Source: Salinicoccus sp. UBA3372 (GTDB lineage: Bacteria; Bacillota; Bacilli; Staphylococcales; Salinicoccaceae). From it: a stretch of DNA of 12,036 nt. The stretch covers positions 1 through 12,036 of the forward strand of contig DEQG01000113.1 in NCBI GenBank assembly GCA_002360325.1, written 5' to 3'. A program made the position numbers and the translations under genes. This document shows, piece by piece, positions 1-7,265 of this stretch (the stretch's first letter is position 1; each line of letters starts with the position of its first letter). The notes under the pieces are model-generated. The model made no database searches and was not told where the DNA came from. It saw nothing but the letters and a program-made list of their open reading frames with translations.

Positions 1-228
1 CCGCGTTCCACCTTATTACTTTCGTAATAAGCTCGTCTCTGTGGCACTTTACAGCTAGTCCGGCCTTATAAAATCACTTAGGCCGTTTCACCGCCGTCAG
101 CCGTTATTCACGACTGCCCTGACTTATTGTTTCATCAGGCACGAACACTACGCCCGTCTCAGGTGCGTGTGAGCATGGACTTTCCTCTATACCCTGAATG
201 ATATAGCGATTATCCGAGATACCGAATT
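1..228 (-). ncRNA. rnpB: RNase P RNA, bacterial type B, 5' half (runs off left edge)
   Basis: This is the catalytic RNA of ribonuclease P, which trims the 5' leader from tRNA precursors together with the RnpA protein. Read on the minus strand, the near-invariant GAGGAAAGTCC lies at 177-187, followed by CATGCTCACACG. Further along come AAAGTGCCACAGAGACGAG (33-51) and GTGGAACGCGG at the very edge, all in the order found in Bacillus and Staphylococcus rnpB. The overall pattern resembles the staphylococcal form. Only about the first 225 of roughly 400 nt are present; the 3' half lies to the left of the window. The 5' end is an estimate (about 226-231) from alignment by eye with ATAATCGC near 205-213. 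The RNA begins right at the gpsB stop codon, so its promoter must lie inside gpsB or it is processed from a read-through transcript. Confidence 0.95.
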
Positions 229-231
229 AAT

Positions 232-558
232 TTAATTTACTTTTGATTGGCCAAAAACTTTCTTTTCTAAGTTTGACAATCGTTTCAAAATATCAATTTG
301 ATGATTTTGACTTTGGTTTTCCTGGGAACGGGAATTTGTTGCGACCCTGATCCTCAAATCCTCGACCTCTTTTTTCAGCCGGGCATTTTCTTCTTCCAAC
401 CGTTTTACATTATTATTCATGTCTGACATCTTTTGATAGTCACTGATGACATCGTCAAGGAAGCTGTCCACTTCGATGGGTTTAAAACCTCTGACCGACT
501 TCTCGAACTCTTTTTCAAAAATGTCTTTTGCGGACAATTTTAAAGTCGTCTCACTCAT
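232..558 (-). CDS. gpsB: Cell division protein GpsB (DivIVA-like)
   Basis: GpsB is a small cytoplasmic adaptor that shuttles between septum and side wall and coordinates penicillin-binding proteins with the division machinery; in S. aureus it also affects FtsZ. The 108 residues start with the DivIVA/GpsB signature [11 protein letters not shown] (8-18) and RGF...EVDSFLDDV (23-37). A coiled coil rich in E, K and L follows (about 40-73), then a polar Q/N/S linker (75-88) and a short C-terminal helix [15 protein letters not shown] (89-103), the trimerising part of the family. The ATG has AGAGGTGAGG just upstream. It follows ypsA by 11 bases, so the two are probably co-transcribed. Its stop codon is only a few bases from the 5' end of rnpB. 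Its presumed client class, a class A PBP, is encoded nearby by pbp2. Confidence 0.96.
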   Translation of the reverse strand: MSETTLKLSAKDIFEKEFEKSVRGFKPIEVDSFLDDVISDYQKMSDMNNNVKRLEEENARLKKEVEDLRIRVATNSRSQENQSQNHQIDILKRLSNLEKKVFGQSKVN

Positions 559-569
559 TGCCTCACCTC

Positions 570-1112
570 TTAATTATCAAACCTGGAATCAATATAACTG
601 TTTATCTCATCAAATTGTATTCTTTCAATATTATAAGGATTTTCATCGAGGAATTCAAGTATTTGATTGTAAAGAAAGCGGACTTTTGAATCGGCCTCCT
701 CATCGAATACGATTATTGCCCCGTCTGTGTTTGAAATAAGAAAACGGTTGATGTGTTTAAACATGCCGGGATTGCTGTACGGTTTCCTGTATATATAATC
801 TTTGAAGTCTGATTTGGCCAGGACAGACTGGAGTATGGCCTGGTCGTTTTCGTTAAATCTTTCATCAAACTGATAAAACGGCATCAGTACACCAAGCTTA
901 ACATCGTAATTGTCCTCTTTCAGCGCAATGACTTCTTCTGCGGCATAAAGTTCTATGCCGATGTTGCCCTGGATGATGAACCACTCTGCGCCTTCATCTA
1001 TATACTCAAGCAGCTTGGAGCGGATGAAGGCTTTCAGAACTTTCACCTCATCCTGGTCGGATTTGAAAATGCCGAGTTCATACGGGCGGTAGCCGCTGAT
1101 CAATACTCTCAC
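570..1112 (-). CDS. ypsA: YpsA, DUF1273 / SLOG-superfamily protein
   Basis: This is a YpsA family protein of 180 residues, the same length as B. subtilis YpsA. The family has a Rossmann-like SLOG fold thought to bind a nucleotide-derived ligand, and in B. subtilis and S. aureus its overproduction blocks cell division. The N-terminus carries [11 protein letters not shown] (6-16), and the ligand loop [12 protein letters not shown] lies at 49-60; G52 and E54 appear to match the glycine and glutamate known to matter in B. subtilis. I chose the GTG start at 1110-1112. It overlaps the upstream yppE stop in a GTGA arrangement, has AGAGGG six bases upstream, and starts the protein at MRVLISGY as in homologues; a longer ATG start at 1145 would add 11 residues unlike the family. 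The gene sits 11 bases before gpsB, a functionally linked partner. The biochemical activity is not established. Confidence 0.93.
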   Translation of the reverse strand: MRVLISGYRPYELGIFKSDQDEVKVLKAFIRSKLLEYIDEGAEWFIIQGNIGIELYAAEEVIALKEDNYDVKLGVLMPFYQFDERFNENDQAILQSVLAKSDFKDYIYRKPYSNPGMFKHINRFLISNTDGAIIVFDEEADSKVRFLYNQILEFLDENPYNIERIQFDEINSYIDSRFDN

Positions 1113-1435
1113 ATCAATCCCTCTTCTTTCGCATGCTTCAGCCACACGTTGATGAATTTATACTTTTCGTAGAAATGTCTTTCCCGGAATCTTGAAGTAT
1201 GACAGGCCATCAGCAGTTCCATCAGTTCAGCAGACGTTTTTACCCTTGTGCTGTCGTGGAACCTTGAATCTGTATCGAAGTTCAATATATTTGAAGCGAG
1301 ATCTTTATTTTCTTCCAGAAATGGTTCGACTTCTGTTTTAAAATCAAATTCATAACCGTTCAAGGCTTTATGGTATCTTTCGTAAATAGTGTCCATTAAT
1401 TGAACATACTCGCTGTTAGTATGATTTCTTGACAA
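1109..1435 (-). CDS. yppE: YppE-like DUF1798 protein
   Basis: This small protein of about 108 residues matches, by position and general character, the DUF1798 (YppE) family, which lies beside ypsA in staphylococci and bacilli. No enzymatic motif is visible. It looks like an all-helical soluble protein: a run of charged helices with EYVQLMDTIYERYHKAL near the N-terminus and aromatic-rich RERHFYEKYKFINVWLKHA near the C-terminus. No signal peptide or membrane segment is seen. The start is uncertain. AAGGAG at 1446-1451 leaves only 1 base before the GTG at 1442-1444 but 10 before the TTG at 1433-1435, so I prefer TTG (protein MSRNHTNSEY...). It overlaps ypsA by 4 bases and is the first gene of the yppE-ypsA-gpsB cluster, divergent from recU. 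Function unknown; family assignment rests mostly on synteny. Confidence 0.82.
   Translation of the reverse strand: MSRNHTNSEYVQLMDTIYERYHKALNGYEFDFKTEVEPFLEENKDLASNILNFDTDSRFHDSTRVKTSAELMELLMACHTSRFRERHFYEKYKFINVWLKHAKEEGLM
1119..1124 (-). promoter_or_regulatory. Ribosome binding site that sets the ypsA GTG start
   Basis: AGAGGG on the minus strand ends six bases before the GTG at 1110-1112. It lies inside the end of yppE, which fits translational coupling across the 4-base overlap. It supports the 180-residue YpsA over the longer ATG reading. Confidence 0.6.
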
Positions 1436-1445
1436 AAATGTCACA

Positions 1446-1451
1446 CTCCTT
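1446..1451 (-). promoter_or_regulatory. Ribosome binding site of yppE
   Basis: AAGGAG on the minus strand is the only strong Shine-Dalgarno sequence ahead of yppE. It is one base from a GTG (too close) and ten bases from an in-frame TTG, so it favours the TTG at 1433-1435 as start. Confidence 0.6.
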
Positions 1452-1462
1452 ATAATAATTCA

Positions 1463-1493
1463 TTGGTTTAATCGATGCTAATTAATGTATAAT
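1463..1493 (+). promoter_or_regulatory. Candidate sigma-A promoter for recU-pbp2
   Basis: A perfect TATAAT box lies at 1488-1493, about 35 bases before the recU start. The best -35 candidate is TTGGTT at 1463-1468, with a long 19-base spacer, so the -35 is weak. A second TATAAT at 1508-1513 is too close to the ribosome site to be preferred. This 92-base divergent, AT-rich stretch must also hold the promoter for yppE on the other strand; I could not pick that one out with confidence. Confidence 0.4.
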
Positions 1494-1513
1494 ATCATCA
1501 CATATATTATAAT

Positions 1514-1519
1514 GAAAGG
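1514..1519 (+). promoter_or_regulatory. Ribosome binding site that sets the recU start
   Basis: GAAAGG lies eight bases before the ATG at 1528 and only two before the ATG at 1522. It therefore selects the second ATG, giving a protein that begins MKYPKG, like staphylococcal RecU. Confidence 0.6.
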
Positions 1520-1527
1520 CGATGTAC

Positions 1528-2148
1528 ATGAAGTATCCAAAAGGCATTAAGCCGGGAAAGTACTTTAACAGTCGTAAATCAAAACCTGACAACAGAGTAA
1601 AATACGGTCAGCGAGGCATGACCCTTGAAAAGGATTTGGATATAACTAATAATTATTATCTGCAGACTTCCCGCGCGGTCATCCATAAGAAACCGACACC
1701 GGTTCAGATTGTCAATGTGGACTATCCGTCGAGGAATAAGGCGAAGATCGATGAAGCATACTTCAAAACACCTTCGACGAGTGACTATAATGGAATTTAT
1801 AAAGCCAGATATATAGATTTTGAAGCAAAAGAAACTAAAAATAAAACACGTTTTCCTTTTATAAATATCCATGCACACCAGGTAGACCATATGAAACAGT
1901 GCTACGAACATGGCGGGGTCGTATTTCTTATTATACGCTTTTCCAGCTTTGATGAGACATATTTGATGCCATTCGGAACATTTTTGATCCATTGGCAAAA
2001 TTATCTGGATGGACAGCGCAAATCGATTGCCTACGATGATATTAAATCAGGAAGCTGCATACTTAGACAAGGTATGAATCCACGGATTGATTATCTGGCA
2101 GCGGTGGATGAAATTTTTTTCGGAATGGAGAATTTTAATGAAAGATAA
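1528..2148 (+). CDS. recU: Holliday junction resolvase RecU
   Basis: RecU cuts Holliday junctions during homologous recombination and chromosome segregation, the Firmicutes counterpart of RuvC. The 206-residue protein shows the family core in order: RGMTLEKDLDITNNYYL (29-45), HKKPTPVQIVNV (53-64), the stalk-region segment DEAYFKTPSTSDYNG (75-89), and the nuclease centre YIDFEAKETKNKT (95-107). By comparison with B. subtilis RecU, D86, E99 and K101 are the likely metal-binding and catalytic residues. HAHQVDHM (115-122) follows the active site. The N-terminus up to about residue 28 is variable and basic. I chose the second ATG because of Shine-Dalgarno spacing and homologue starts; an ATG two codons earlier is possible. 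The gene overlaps pbp2 by 11 bases, the conserved recU-pbp2 (prfA-ponA) operon of Firmicutes. Confidence 0.96.
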   Translation: MKYPKGIKPGKYFNSRKSKPDNRVKYGQRGMTLEKDLDITNNYYLQTSRAVIHKKPTPVQIVNVDYPSRNKAKIDEAYFKTPSTSDYNGIYKARYIDFEAKETKNKTRFPFINIHAHQVDHMKQCYEHGGVVFLIIRFSSFDETYLMPFGTFLIHWQNYLDGQRKSIAYDDIKSGSCILRQGMNPRIDYLAAVDEIFFGMENFNER

Positions 2149-4576
2149 CTATAAACGAAGTACCGGGCAAAAAGGTGGCCAGGAAAAGCGTGGCAGTAAA
2201 GAGAAGCTGAGTAAAACATCAATAATCAAAAGAATCGTCATATTTACGGTGCTGATCGGTCTTGTCTTTTTAGTTCTCGGCTCAATGCTCTTTGCCTACT
2301 ACGCTTCAAGGGCACCTGCCTTCAGTGATGAAAAATTGAGGGATCCCGTCCCCGCGCAGATTTATGACAGGAATGATGAACTTGTCACGACTGTCTATCA
2401 GGGACAGAAACGTGAACTCATCGATATAGAAGATGTTCCGGATCATGTGATTGATGCTGTTCTCGCAGTCGAGGACAACCGTTTTTATGAACACGGAGCG
2501 ATCGATTTCTGGAGACTCGGCTCTGCGGCCCTCAGCAACGTCTTTGACGGCTTCGGTTCCGAAGGTGCCAGTACAATCACCCAGCAAGTGGTTAAACGGA
2601 CGTTTCTGACAGACGATAAATCACTTGAGAGAAAAGCGCAGGAGGCATATCTCGCCTACAGACTTGAACAGGAATATTCCAAAGATGAAATACTTGAAAT
2701 GTATTTGAATAAAATTTATTATTCCGACGGCATCTACGGCATCAGAACAGCAAGCCTGTACTATTTTGATAAGGAGCTTGATGAGCTGAACCTTGCAGAA
2801 TCGTCGTATCTTGCAGGTCTGCCGCAGCTTCCCAACAGGTACAACCTATATGTTGAGGATAACCGCGGTACTGACCGTGCACAAATAGTGCTGAGACTGA
2901 TGAATGAACATGAGCGCATCACTCCGGACCAGTACGAGGAAGCACAAAATCAGGATTTATATGCGAACCTTGTCGACCGGAGCGATGAAGAAAGAGCGTC
3001 TGCAGAACCTGAAGATCCGGAATACGCTTCATATATCAACTTCGTCAAAAATGAAATTTCTCAGCATGACAGCTTCAGCGACAGTGATATCAGCGAATTG
3101 ATGACGAGTGGCATTCAGGTTTATACAAATATGGATGCCAATGTTCAGAGAAACCTGCAGGACTTGACGGACAACAGGGAGTATTACTATAACCCGAAAT
3201 TCCAGGATGATGCTTTTGATATCGCGTCGACTGTTTTAGATACGCAGTCAGGTGAACTTGTGGCAATTTCCGGCGGACGCGACTACCAGGAAGTTGTCGA
3301 TCACAACCAGGCGCTTGTGGCAAAAAACACAGGTTCCACAATGAAGCCGTTCCTGTCCTACGGCCCGGCAATTGAAGAACTTGAGTGGCGCACGGACCAG
3401 ACAATAGATGATGAATATGAGTATTCTCCTGAAGGTTTCGACCAGATCAGCATATATAACTACGATATGCAGGATCACGGCCAGGTGACCATGCGAAATG
3501 CACTCAGCAGAAGTTATAACATTCCGGCGGTAAAAGCGTACGAGACTGTCAAAGATGAAACGAATGACAGCACTCCCGAAGAATTTTCATCAGAAGCCGG
3601 ACTGGATTATTCTAATAAAAATGAAGGCGACTATGATGTGTCGTTCAACGACGTACTCGGCGGTAACCAGTCTGCTTTCAGCCCATTGCAGATGGCTGAA
3701 GCATATTCGACTCTCGGTAATAACGGAGAGTATAATGAAGCCCATGCAGTGAGACATATAGTGACGAACGACGGTGATACGGTAGAGTTTGAACATGAGT
3801 CGCATCAAGCCATGGAAGACTACACAGCCTATATGCTGACAGACATGCTGAAAGATACATTCCAACCATACGGAAGTGCCGATTATATTTCCATGGACGG
3901 TCTGAACATTGCAGCAAAAACCGGTACGACTTCATATTCAAGAGAATTGCGTGAAGAACAGAATCTGCCTGACAATGCGGCGAAAGATGCCTGGATTGTC
4001 GGTTATACCCCTGAATACACCATGAGTGTCTGGACAGGGTTCAATACGACACGGGAGGATGGCGAAACATCGTTTGTCGGCACAGATGAGCACATTACAC
4101 CGCAGTGGTTCTTCAGGGATATCATGCAGACCATCAGCACATATAATGGTCAGGACTTCGAACAGCCTGAAAGTGTCGTCAGACTGAACAATGGTGAACT
4201 CGCAGTCCAGGGCAGCGAAGATATTGAGCAGTATGAATCCCAGAACAACAATTCAAACGGCTCGGACAACGGTTCAAACGACTCCGGCGGATGGAACTGG
4301 TACTGGAACAGCGACGACAGTGAAGACAATAATGGCGGATCAGAAGAAAGCTATAATGAAGCGGAAGAAGAAACACCGGTCACAGGTGGAGAATCAGAAG
4401 AAGATAATGTGACCGAAGAGCCTGTACAGGAAACCGAGCCTGCCGAAAACAATGGTGGCGAGGAAGAAGAGGCCGAAGAGTCACAGAACAGTACTGAGGA
4501 AACACAGACTGAAGAACCTGCAGAATCTGAAGACGGCAGTGACAACACTGAAGAAACGGAAGATGACGCTGCATAA
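2138..4576 (+). CDS. pbp2: Bifunctional class A penicillin-binding protein (PBP2-like)
   Basis: This enzyme polymerises lipid II into glycan strands and cross-links the stem peptides. Of 812 residues, 1-32 are a basic cytoplasmic segment and 33-55 a membrane anchor. The glycosyltransferase (GT51) domain follows with EDNRFYEHGAID (catalytic E112), EGASTITQQVVK and RKAQEAYLAYRLEQEYSKDEI (second glutamate E169). The transpeptidase has STMK (acylated S400, K403), SYN (459-461) and KTGT (594-597). S. aureus PBP2 uses E114, E171 and S398, so the correspondence is close. The ATG at 2138 was chosen because GGAG lies seven bases upstream and it overlaps recU by 11 bases; longer in-frame starts lie within recU. 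The oddity is residues 700-812: by my count 41 of 113 are Asp or Glu and none Lys or Arg, with an aromatic island WNWYW at 719-723. S. aureus PBP2 is about 90 residues shorter. Confidence 0.97.
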   Translation: MKDNYKRSTGQKGGQEKRGSKEKLSKTSIIKRIVIFTVLIGLVFLVLGSMLFAYYASRAPAFSDEKLRDPVPAQIYDRNDELVTTVYQGQKRELIDIEDVPDHVIDAVLAVEDNRFYEHGAIDFWRLGSAALSNVFDGFGSEGASTITQQVVKRTFLTDDKSLERKAQEAYLAYRLEQEYSKDEILEMYLNKIYYSDGIYGIRTASLYYFDKELDELNLAESSYLAGLPQLPNRYNLYVEDNRGTDRAQIVLRLMNEHERITPDQYEEAQNQDLYANLVDRSDEERASAEPEDPEYASYINFVKNEISQHDSFSDSDISELMTSGIQVYTNMDANVQRNLQDLTDNREYYYNPKFQDDAFDIASTVLDTQSGELVAISGGRDYQEVVDHNQALVAKNTGSTMKPFLSYGPAIEELEWRTDQTIDDEYEYSPEGFDQISIYNYDMQDHGQVTMRNALSRSYNIPAVKAYETVKDETNDSTPEEFSSEAGLDYSNKNEGDYDVSFNDVLGGNQSAFSPLQMAEAYSTLGNNGEYNEAHAVRHIVTNDGDTVEFEHESHQAMEDYTAYMLTDMLKDTFQPYGSADYISMDGLNIAAKTGTTSYSRELREEQNLPDNAAKDAWIVGYTPEYTMSVWTGFNTTREDGETSFVGTDEHITPQWFFRDIMQTISTYNGQDFEQPESVVRLNNGELAVQGSEDIEQYESQNNNSNGSDNGSNDSGGWNWYWNSDDSEDNNGGSEESYNEAEEETPVTGGESEEDNVTEEPVQETEPAENNGGEEEEAEESQNSTEETQTEEPAESEDGSDNTEETEDDAA

Positions 4577-4586
4577 AATATATTTT

Positions 4587-4624
4587 AAAAGGTCCAAATC
4601 CCCGATCGGGGATTTGGACCTTTT
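4587..4624. terminator. Bidirectional rho-independent terminator between pbp2 and nth
   Basis: A perfect 38-base palindrome, centred on GATC at 4604-4607, can form a long stem with a GC-rich core (CCCC/GGGG). On the plus strand it ends in a run of five T (4621-4625) after the stem arm GGACC, suiting pbp2. On the minus strand the mirrored AAAA gives TTTT (4590-4587), suiting nth. It starts 10 bases after the pbp2 stop and directly abuts the nth stop, so it separates two convergent units. Confidence 0.93.
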
Positions 4625-5287
4625 TCATTGCTCTTCCTTCAATTTTCTTTTCATCCGTTTACGGCCTTCTCTGCAATCATCCAAGAGAGGACATGTCTCA
4701 CATTTCGGCGTTCTCGCAAGACAGTGGTACCGTCCGAAGAAAATCAGCTGGTGATGCGCCTTGCTCCATCTGTCTTTCGGAATTTTCTTCATCAGTGTTT
4801 CCTCGACCTGTGTGACATTATCTTTATATCTGGCAATGCCGAGTCTTTTGCTGACGCGTTCCACATGTGTATCCACGGCAATTCTCGGAATGTCGAATGC
4901 CACTGAGAGCACGACATTCGCAGTTTTGCGCCCCACGCCGGCCAGGCTTACAAGATCTTCATAATTTTCCGGTACTTGACCGTCAAATTTATCAATCAGA
5001 TCTCTGCATAATTTCTGGATGTTCTTCGCCTTGTTTCTGAACAGGCCGATTGTACGTATATCATTTTGCAGTTCCTCAAGTGGAACCTCTACATAGTCTT
5101 CAGGTGTCTTATATTTTTTAAACAGGCTGCTGGTCACTTTATTGACATGGTTGTCGGTCGCCTGAGCCGATAACAGTACGGCAATGGTCAATTCAAAAGT
5201 ATTATCATGGTTCAGTTCCGCTTCGGCATCCGGGAACATGGAATCGATGATATCCAGCATTTCAACAGTCTTTTTACCACTAATCAT
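4625..5287 (-). CDS. nth: Endonuclease III (DNA glycosylase / AP lyase)
   Basis: Endonuclease III removes oxidised pyrimidines from DNA and nicks the abasic site by beta-elimination. The 220-residue protein is full length. LLSAQATD (38-45) is the conserved N-terminal segment. The helix-hairpin-helix with LAGVGRKTANVVL (115-127) supplies catalytic lysine K121, and AVDTHVERVSKRLGI (137-151) supplies D139; these match K120 and D138 of E. coli Nth. Cysteines C189, C196, C199 and C205 have the C-x6-C-x2-C-x5-C spacing that binds the [4Fe-4S] cluster. A basic tail (RKRMKRKLK) ends the protein. The ATG at 5287 overlaps dnaD by 8 bases and has GGAG nine bases upstream, so translation is probably coupled. 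The stop directly abuts the palindromic terminator. Confidence 0.97.
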   Translation of the reverse strand: MISGKKTVEMLDIIDSMFPDAEAELNHDNTFELTIAVLLSAQATDNHVNKVTSSLFKKYKTPEDYVEVPLEELQNDIRTIGLFRNKAKNIQKLCRDLIDKFDGQVPENYEDLVSLAGVGRKTANVVLSVAFDIPRIAVDTHVERVSKRLGIARYKDNVTQVEETLMKKIPKDRWSKAHHQLIFFGRYHCLARTPKCETCPLLDDCREGRKRMKRKLKEEQ

Positions 5288-5897
5288 CCAAACTTTCTCC
5301 TTTCAGCCAATTTCTGATCGGCGGCCGCTCTTTTTTCGGTTCTAGCGGTGTATGATTCAGATTGTTTAATATCCGTTCCACATACTGCAGTGAAGTGATT
5401 TGATTTTTGTAGGCAAGATTGACGGATTCTTTTATCATATCCGCCGAATATCCAGAATCATCCAGCCAGCTGTTCATACGCTGAAATTCATTCGGAGACA
5501 GAGCCCTGCCGTATAAATTTTCTATGAATGAAAACAGTTCCTGAATTTGTGAAGCGTCGGCAGCCGGCTTCTTCTCAGGAGACAGAAATGCTTCCAGCTT
5601 CTTATATGTAGGTTCAACACTCAGCAGTTCTGAATGCTGCTGACCGTCCGTTTCATTGTAGATTTTTATAAATTCCTTCGTGAGCAGCTGCTGGATGATC
5701 ATATTGATTGATTTGGTGGTCAGTGTGGTCCCTTCGATCAATTTTGTAATATCAGGCAGCGGCTGTGTATCGGTATGGTGCTGCATCAGCTTGATCAATA
5801 TGATCAGTTCACTTTCATCCAGATCAAGCTCGCTGTAATGGTCAAAGAGTATTTTATTGACCGGCACAGTGATATTGCGTATATATTTATCAATCAT
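5280..5897 (-). CDS. dnaD: DNA replication initiation protein DnaD
   Basis: DnaD acts with DnaB and DnaI in low-GC Gram-positives to remodel DNA and load the DnaC helicase at the origin. The 205 residues show two parts. The N-terminal winged-helix oligomerisation domain spans about 1-105 and carries LDESELIILIKLMQH (26-40). A linker with SPEKKPAADAS follows, then the C-terminal DnaB/DnaD-like domain (about 117-182) with FSFIENLYGRALSPNEFQRMNSW and YVERILNNL. The YxxxIxxxW DNA-binding motif of B. subtilis DnaD reads Y172-I176-L180 here, so the tryptophan is replaced. The ATG has AAGGAGG seven bases upstream, a near-perfect site. The gene lies between asnS and nth, the usual Firmicutes order, and overlaps nth by 8 bases. 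Confidence 0.94.
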   Translation of the reverse strand: MIDKYIRNITVPVNKILFDHYSELDLDESELIILIKLMQHHTDTQPLPDITKLIEGTTLTTKSINMIIQQLLTKEFIKIYNETDGQQHSELLSVEPTYKKLEAFLSPEKKPAADASQIQELFSFIENLYGRALSPNEFQRMNSWLDDSGYSADMIKESVNLAYKNQITSLQYVERILNNLNHTPLEPKKERPPIRNWLKGESLDD

Positions 5898-5913
5898 ATA
5901 TGAACCTCCTTTC

Positions 5914-5956
5914 TAATAAAGAACAGTGTGCACAATAGGATTGCTGCACACTGTTC
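5914..5956 (-). terminator. Hairpin between asnS and dnaD: terminator or attenuator
   Basis: GAACAGTGTGCA (5921-5932) and TGCACACTGTTC (5945-5956) are perfect inverted repeats of 12 bases. The stem can extend inward by CAAT/ATTG with one bulged C (5944), leaving an AGG loop. On the minus strand it is followed by TTTATTA, a modest U tract, then directly by the dnaD ribosome site. It begins 17 bases after the asnS stop. It could end the aspB-asnS transcript, act as a leaky attenuator for dnaD-nth, or stabilise mRNA ends. The imperfect U tract argues for partial read-through. Confidence 0.7.
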
Positions 5957-5973
5957 TCGGTTTACATGTTCTA

Positions 5974-7263
5974 TTAAGGATACAGGCGGTTTAGCAGTCT
6001 TGGGAACGGTGAAGTTTCACGAACGTGCTGAACGCCGGATAACCATGCAACTGTTCTTTCCAGACCAAGCCCGAATCCTGAGTGAGGCACACTGCCGTAT
6101 TTTCTCAAATCAAGATACCATTCATATGCATCAACATCGAGGCCGGATTCTTCAATACGCTGTTTCAAAGTATCGTAGTCATGAATGCGCTCACTGCCGC
6201 CAATGATTTCCCCGTAACCTTCCGGTGCAACCAGGTCGGCACACAGGACGGTACGCGGGTCTTCCGGATTTTCTTCCATGTAGAATGATTTGATTGCTTT
6301 TGGATAGTTGATGATGAAGACAGGTTTGTCATAATGACTTGCAATTTCCGTCTCATGCGGTGCACCGAAATCATCGCCCCACTCGATATCATCGAACCCT
6401 TTTTCATGCAGCAGGTCGATTGCTTCAGTGTAAGTGATTCTTGGAAACGGTGCTTTTATTTTTTCTAAAACGGAAGTGTCTCTGCCGAGTGCTTCCAAAT
6501 CCAGTTTACAGTGCCCGAGTACATTTGTAACGACATATTCGACATACTGCTCCTGGACTTCCAGGCTGTCATCGTGTTCATAAAATGCCATCTCAGGCTC
6601 AATCATCCAGAACTCGATCAGATGACGGCGTGTTTTGGATTTTTCGGCTCTGAAAGTCGGTCCCATCGTAAATACTTTACCATGAGCCATTGCAGCAGCT
6701 TCTGCATACAGCTGACCGCTTTGAGAAAGGAAAGCATCTTCATCGAAGTACTTCGTATGGAAGAGTTCTGTCGTCCCTTCAGGCGAGCTGTTTGTCAAAA
6801 TCGGTGAATCTATTTTCTTAAAGCCGTTGTCGAAGAAAAAGTCATGTGTACTTTTGATGATCTGGTTTCTGATATTCATCACAGCATGCTGTTTTCTTGA
6901 ACGCAGCCACAGGTGGCGGTTATCAAGTAAGAATTCAGGGCCGTGCTCTTTGGGCGTGATCGGATAGCCTTCAGCCTCCTGGATGATTTCTATATTGCTG
7001 ACTTCCATTTCATAACCGAAGGATGAACGGTCGTCGCTCTTGATTGTTCCGGTGACGTACATGGAAGTTTCCTGGCTGAGTCCTTTGGCGACGGCAAACA
7101 GTTCTTCATCATTTGCCTTTACTACGACACCCTGCATAAATCCAGAACCGTCTCTAAGCTGTAAAAATTGAAGTTTTCCGCTGCCGCGCTTCTGGAGCAG
7201 CCAGCAGCCGACCGTTACTTCCTGACCTTCATATTTCGGTGATTCTTTAATCGTAATCTTCAT
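5974..7263 (-). CDS. asnS: Asparaginyl-tRNA synthetase
   Basis: AsnRS charges tRNA-Asn with asparagine using ATP. This is a class IIb synthetase of 429 residues, a usual length. The N-terminal OB-fold anticodon domain (about 1-100) shows [25 protein letters not shown]. Class II motif 2 is [21 protein letters not shown] (204-224), and motif 3 is [11 protein letters not shown] (398-408) followed by RETSPFPR. That ending and the overall size separate AsnRS from bacterial AspRS, which is longer and has an inserted domain. The ATG has AAGGAG seven bases upstream, placed inside the end of aspB, and the aspB stop lies two bases before the start, so the genes are very likely co-transcribed and coupled. 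A direct AsnRS route suggests tRNA-Asn need not be charged through transamidation. No T-box leader is seen, as there is no room upstream. Confidence 0.97.
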   Translation of the reverse strand: MKITIKESPKYEGQEVTVGCWLLQKRGSGKLQFLQLRDGSGFMQGVVVKANDEELFAVAKGLSQETSMYVTGTIKSDDRSSFGYEMEVSNIEIIQEAEGYPITPKEHGPEFLLDNRHLWLRSRKQHAVMNIRNQIIKSTHDFFFDNGFKKIDSPILTNSSPEGTTELFHTKYFDEDAFLSQSGQLYAEAAAMAHGKVFTMGPTFRAEKSKTRRHLIEFWMIEPEMAFYEHDDSLEVQEQYVEYVVTNVLGHCKLDLEALGRDTSVLEKIKAPFPRITYTEAIDLLHEKGFDDIEWGDDFGAPHETEIASHYDKPVFIINYPKAIKSFYMEENPEDPRTVLCADLVAPEGYGEIIGGSERIHDYDTLKQRIEESGLDVDAYEWYLDLRKYGSVPHSGFGLGLERTVAWLSGVQHVRETSPFPRLLNRLYP

Positions 7264-7265
7264 TC

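Noticed and set aside
1579..1998. 139-codon open frame on the minus strand inside recU
   Set aside because: It lies entirely opposite a well-supported RecU, has no good ribosome site and its translation shows no recognisable domain; it is a shadow frame.
3090..3404. 104-codon minus-strand frame opposite pbp2, with others at 2306-2587, 3248-3478, 3590-3941 and 4179-4628
   Set aside because: All are antisense to the conserved PBP2 reading frame, with low-quality Cys/His/Pro-rich translations typical of shadows.
4235..4570. Tandem DNA repeat in the acidic tail of pbp2
   Set aside because: The GAAGAA-rich sequence reflects Glu codons; I could find no unit repeating with constant length.
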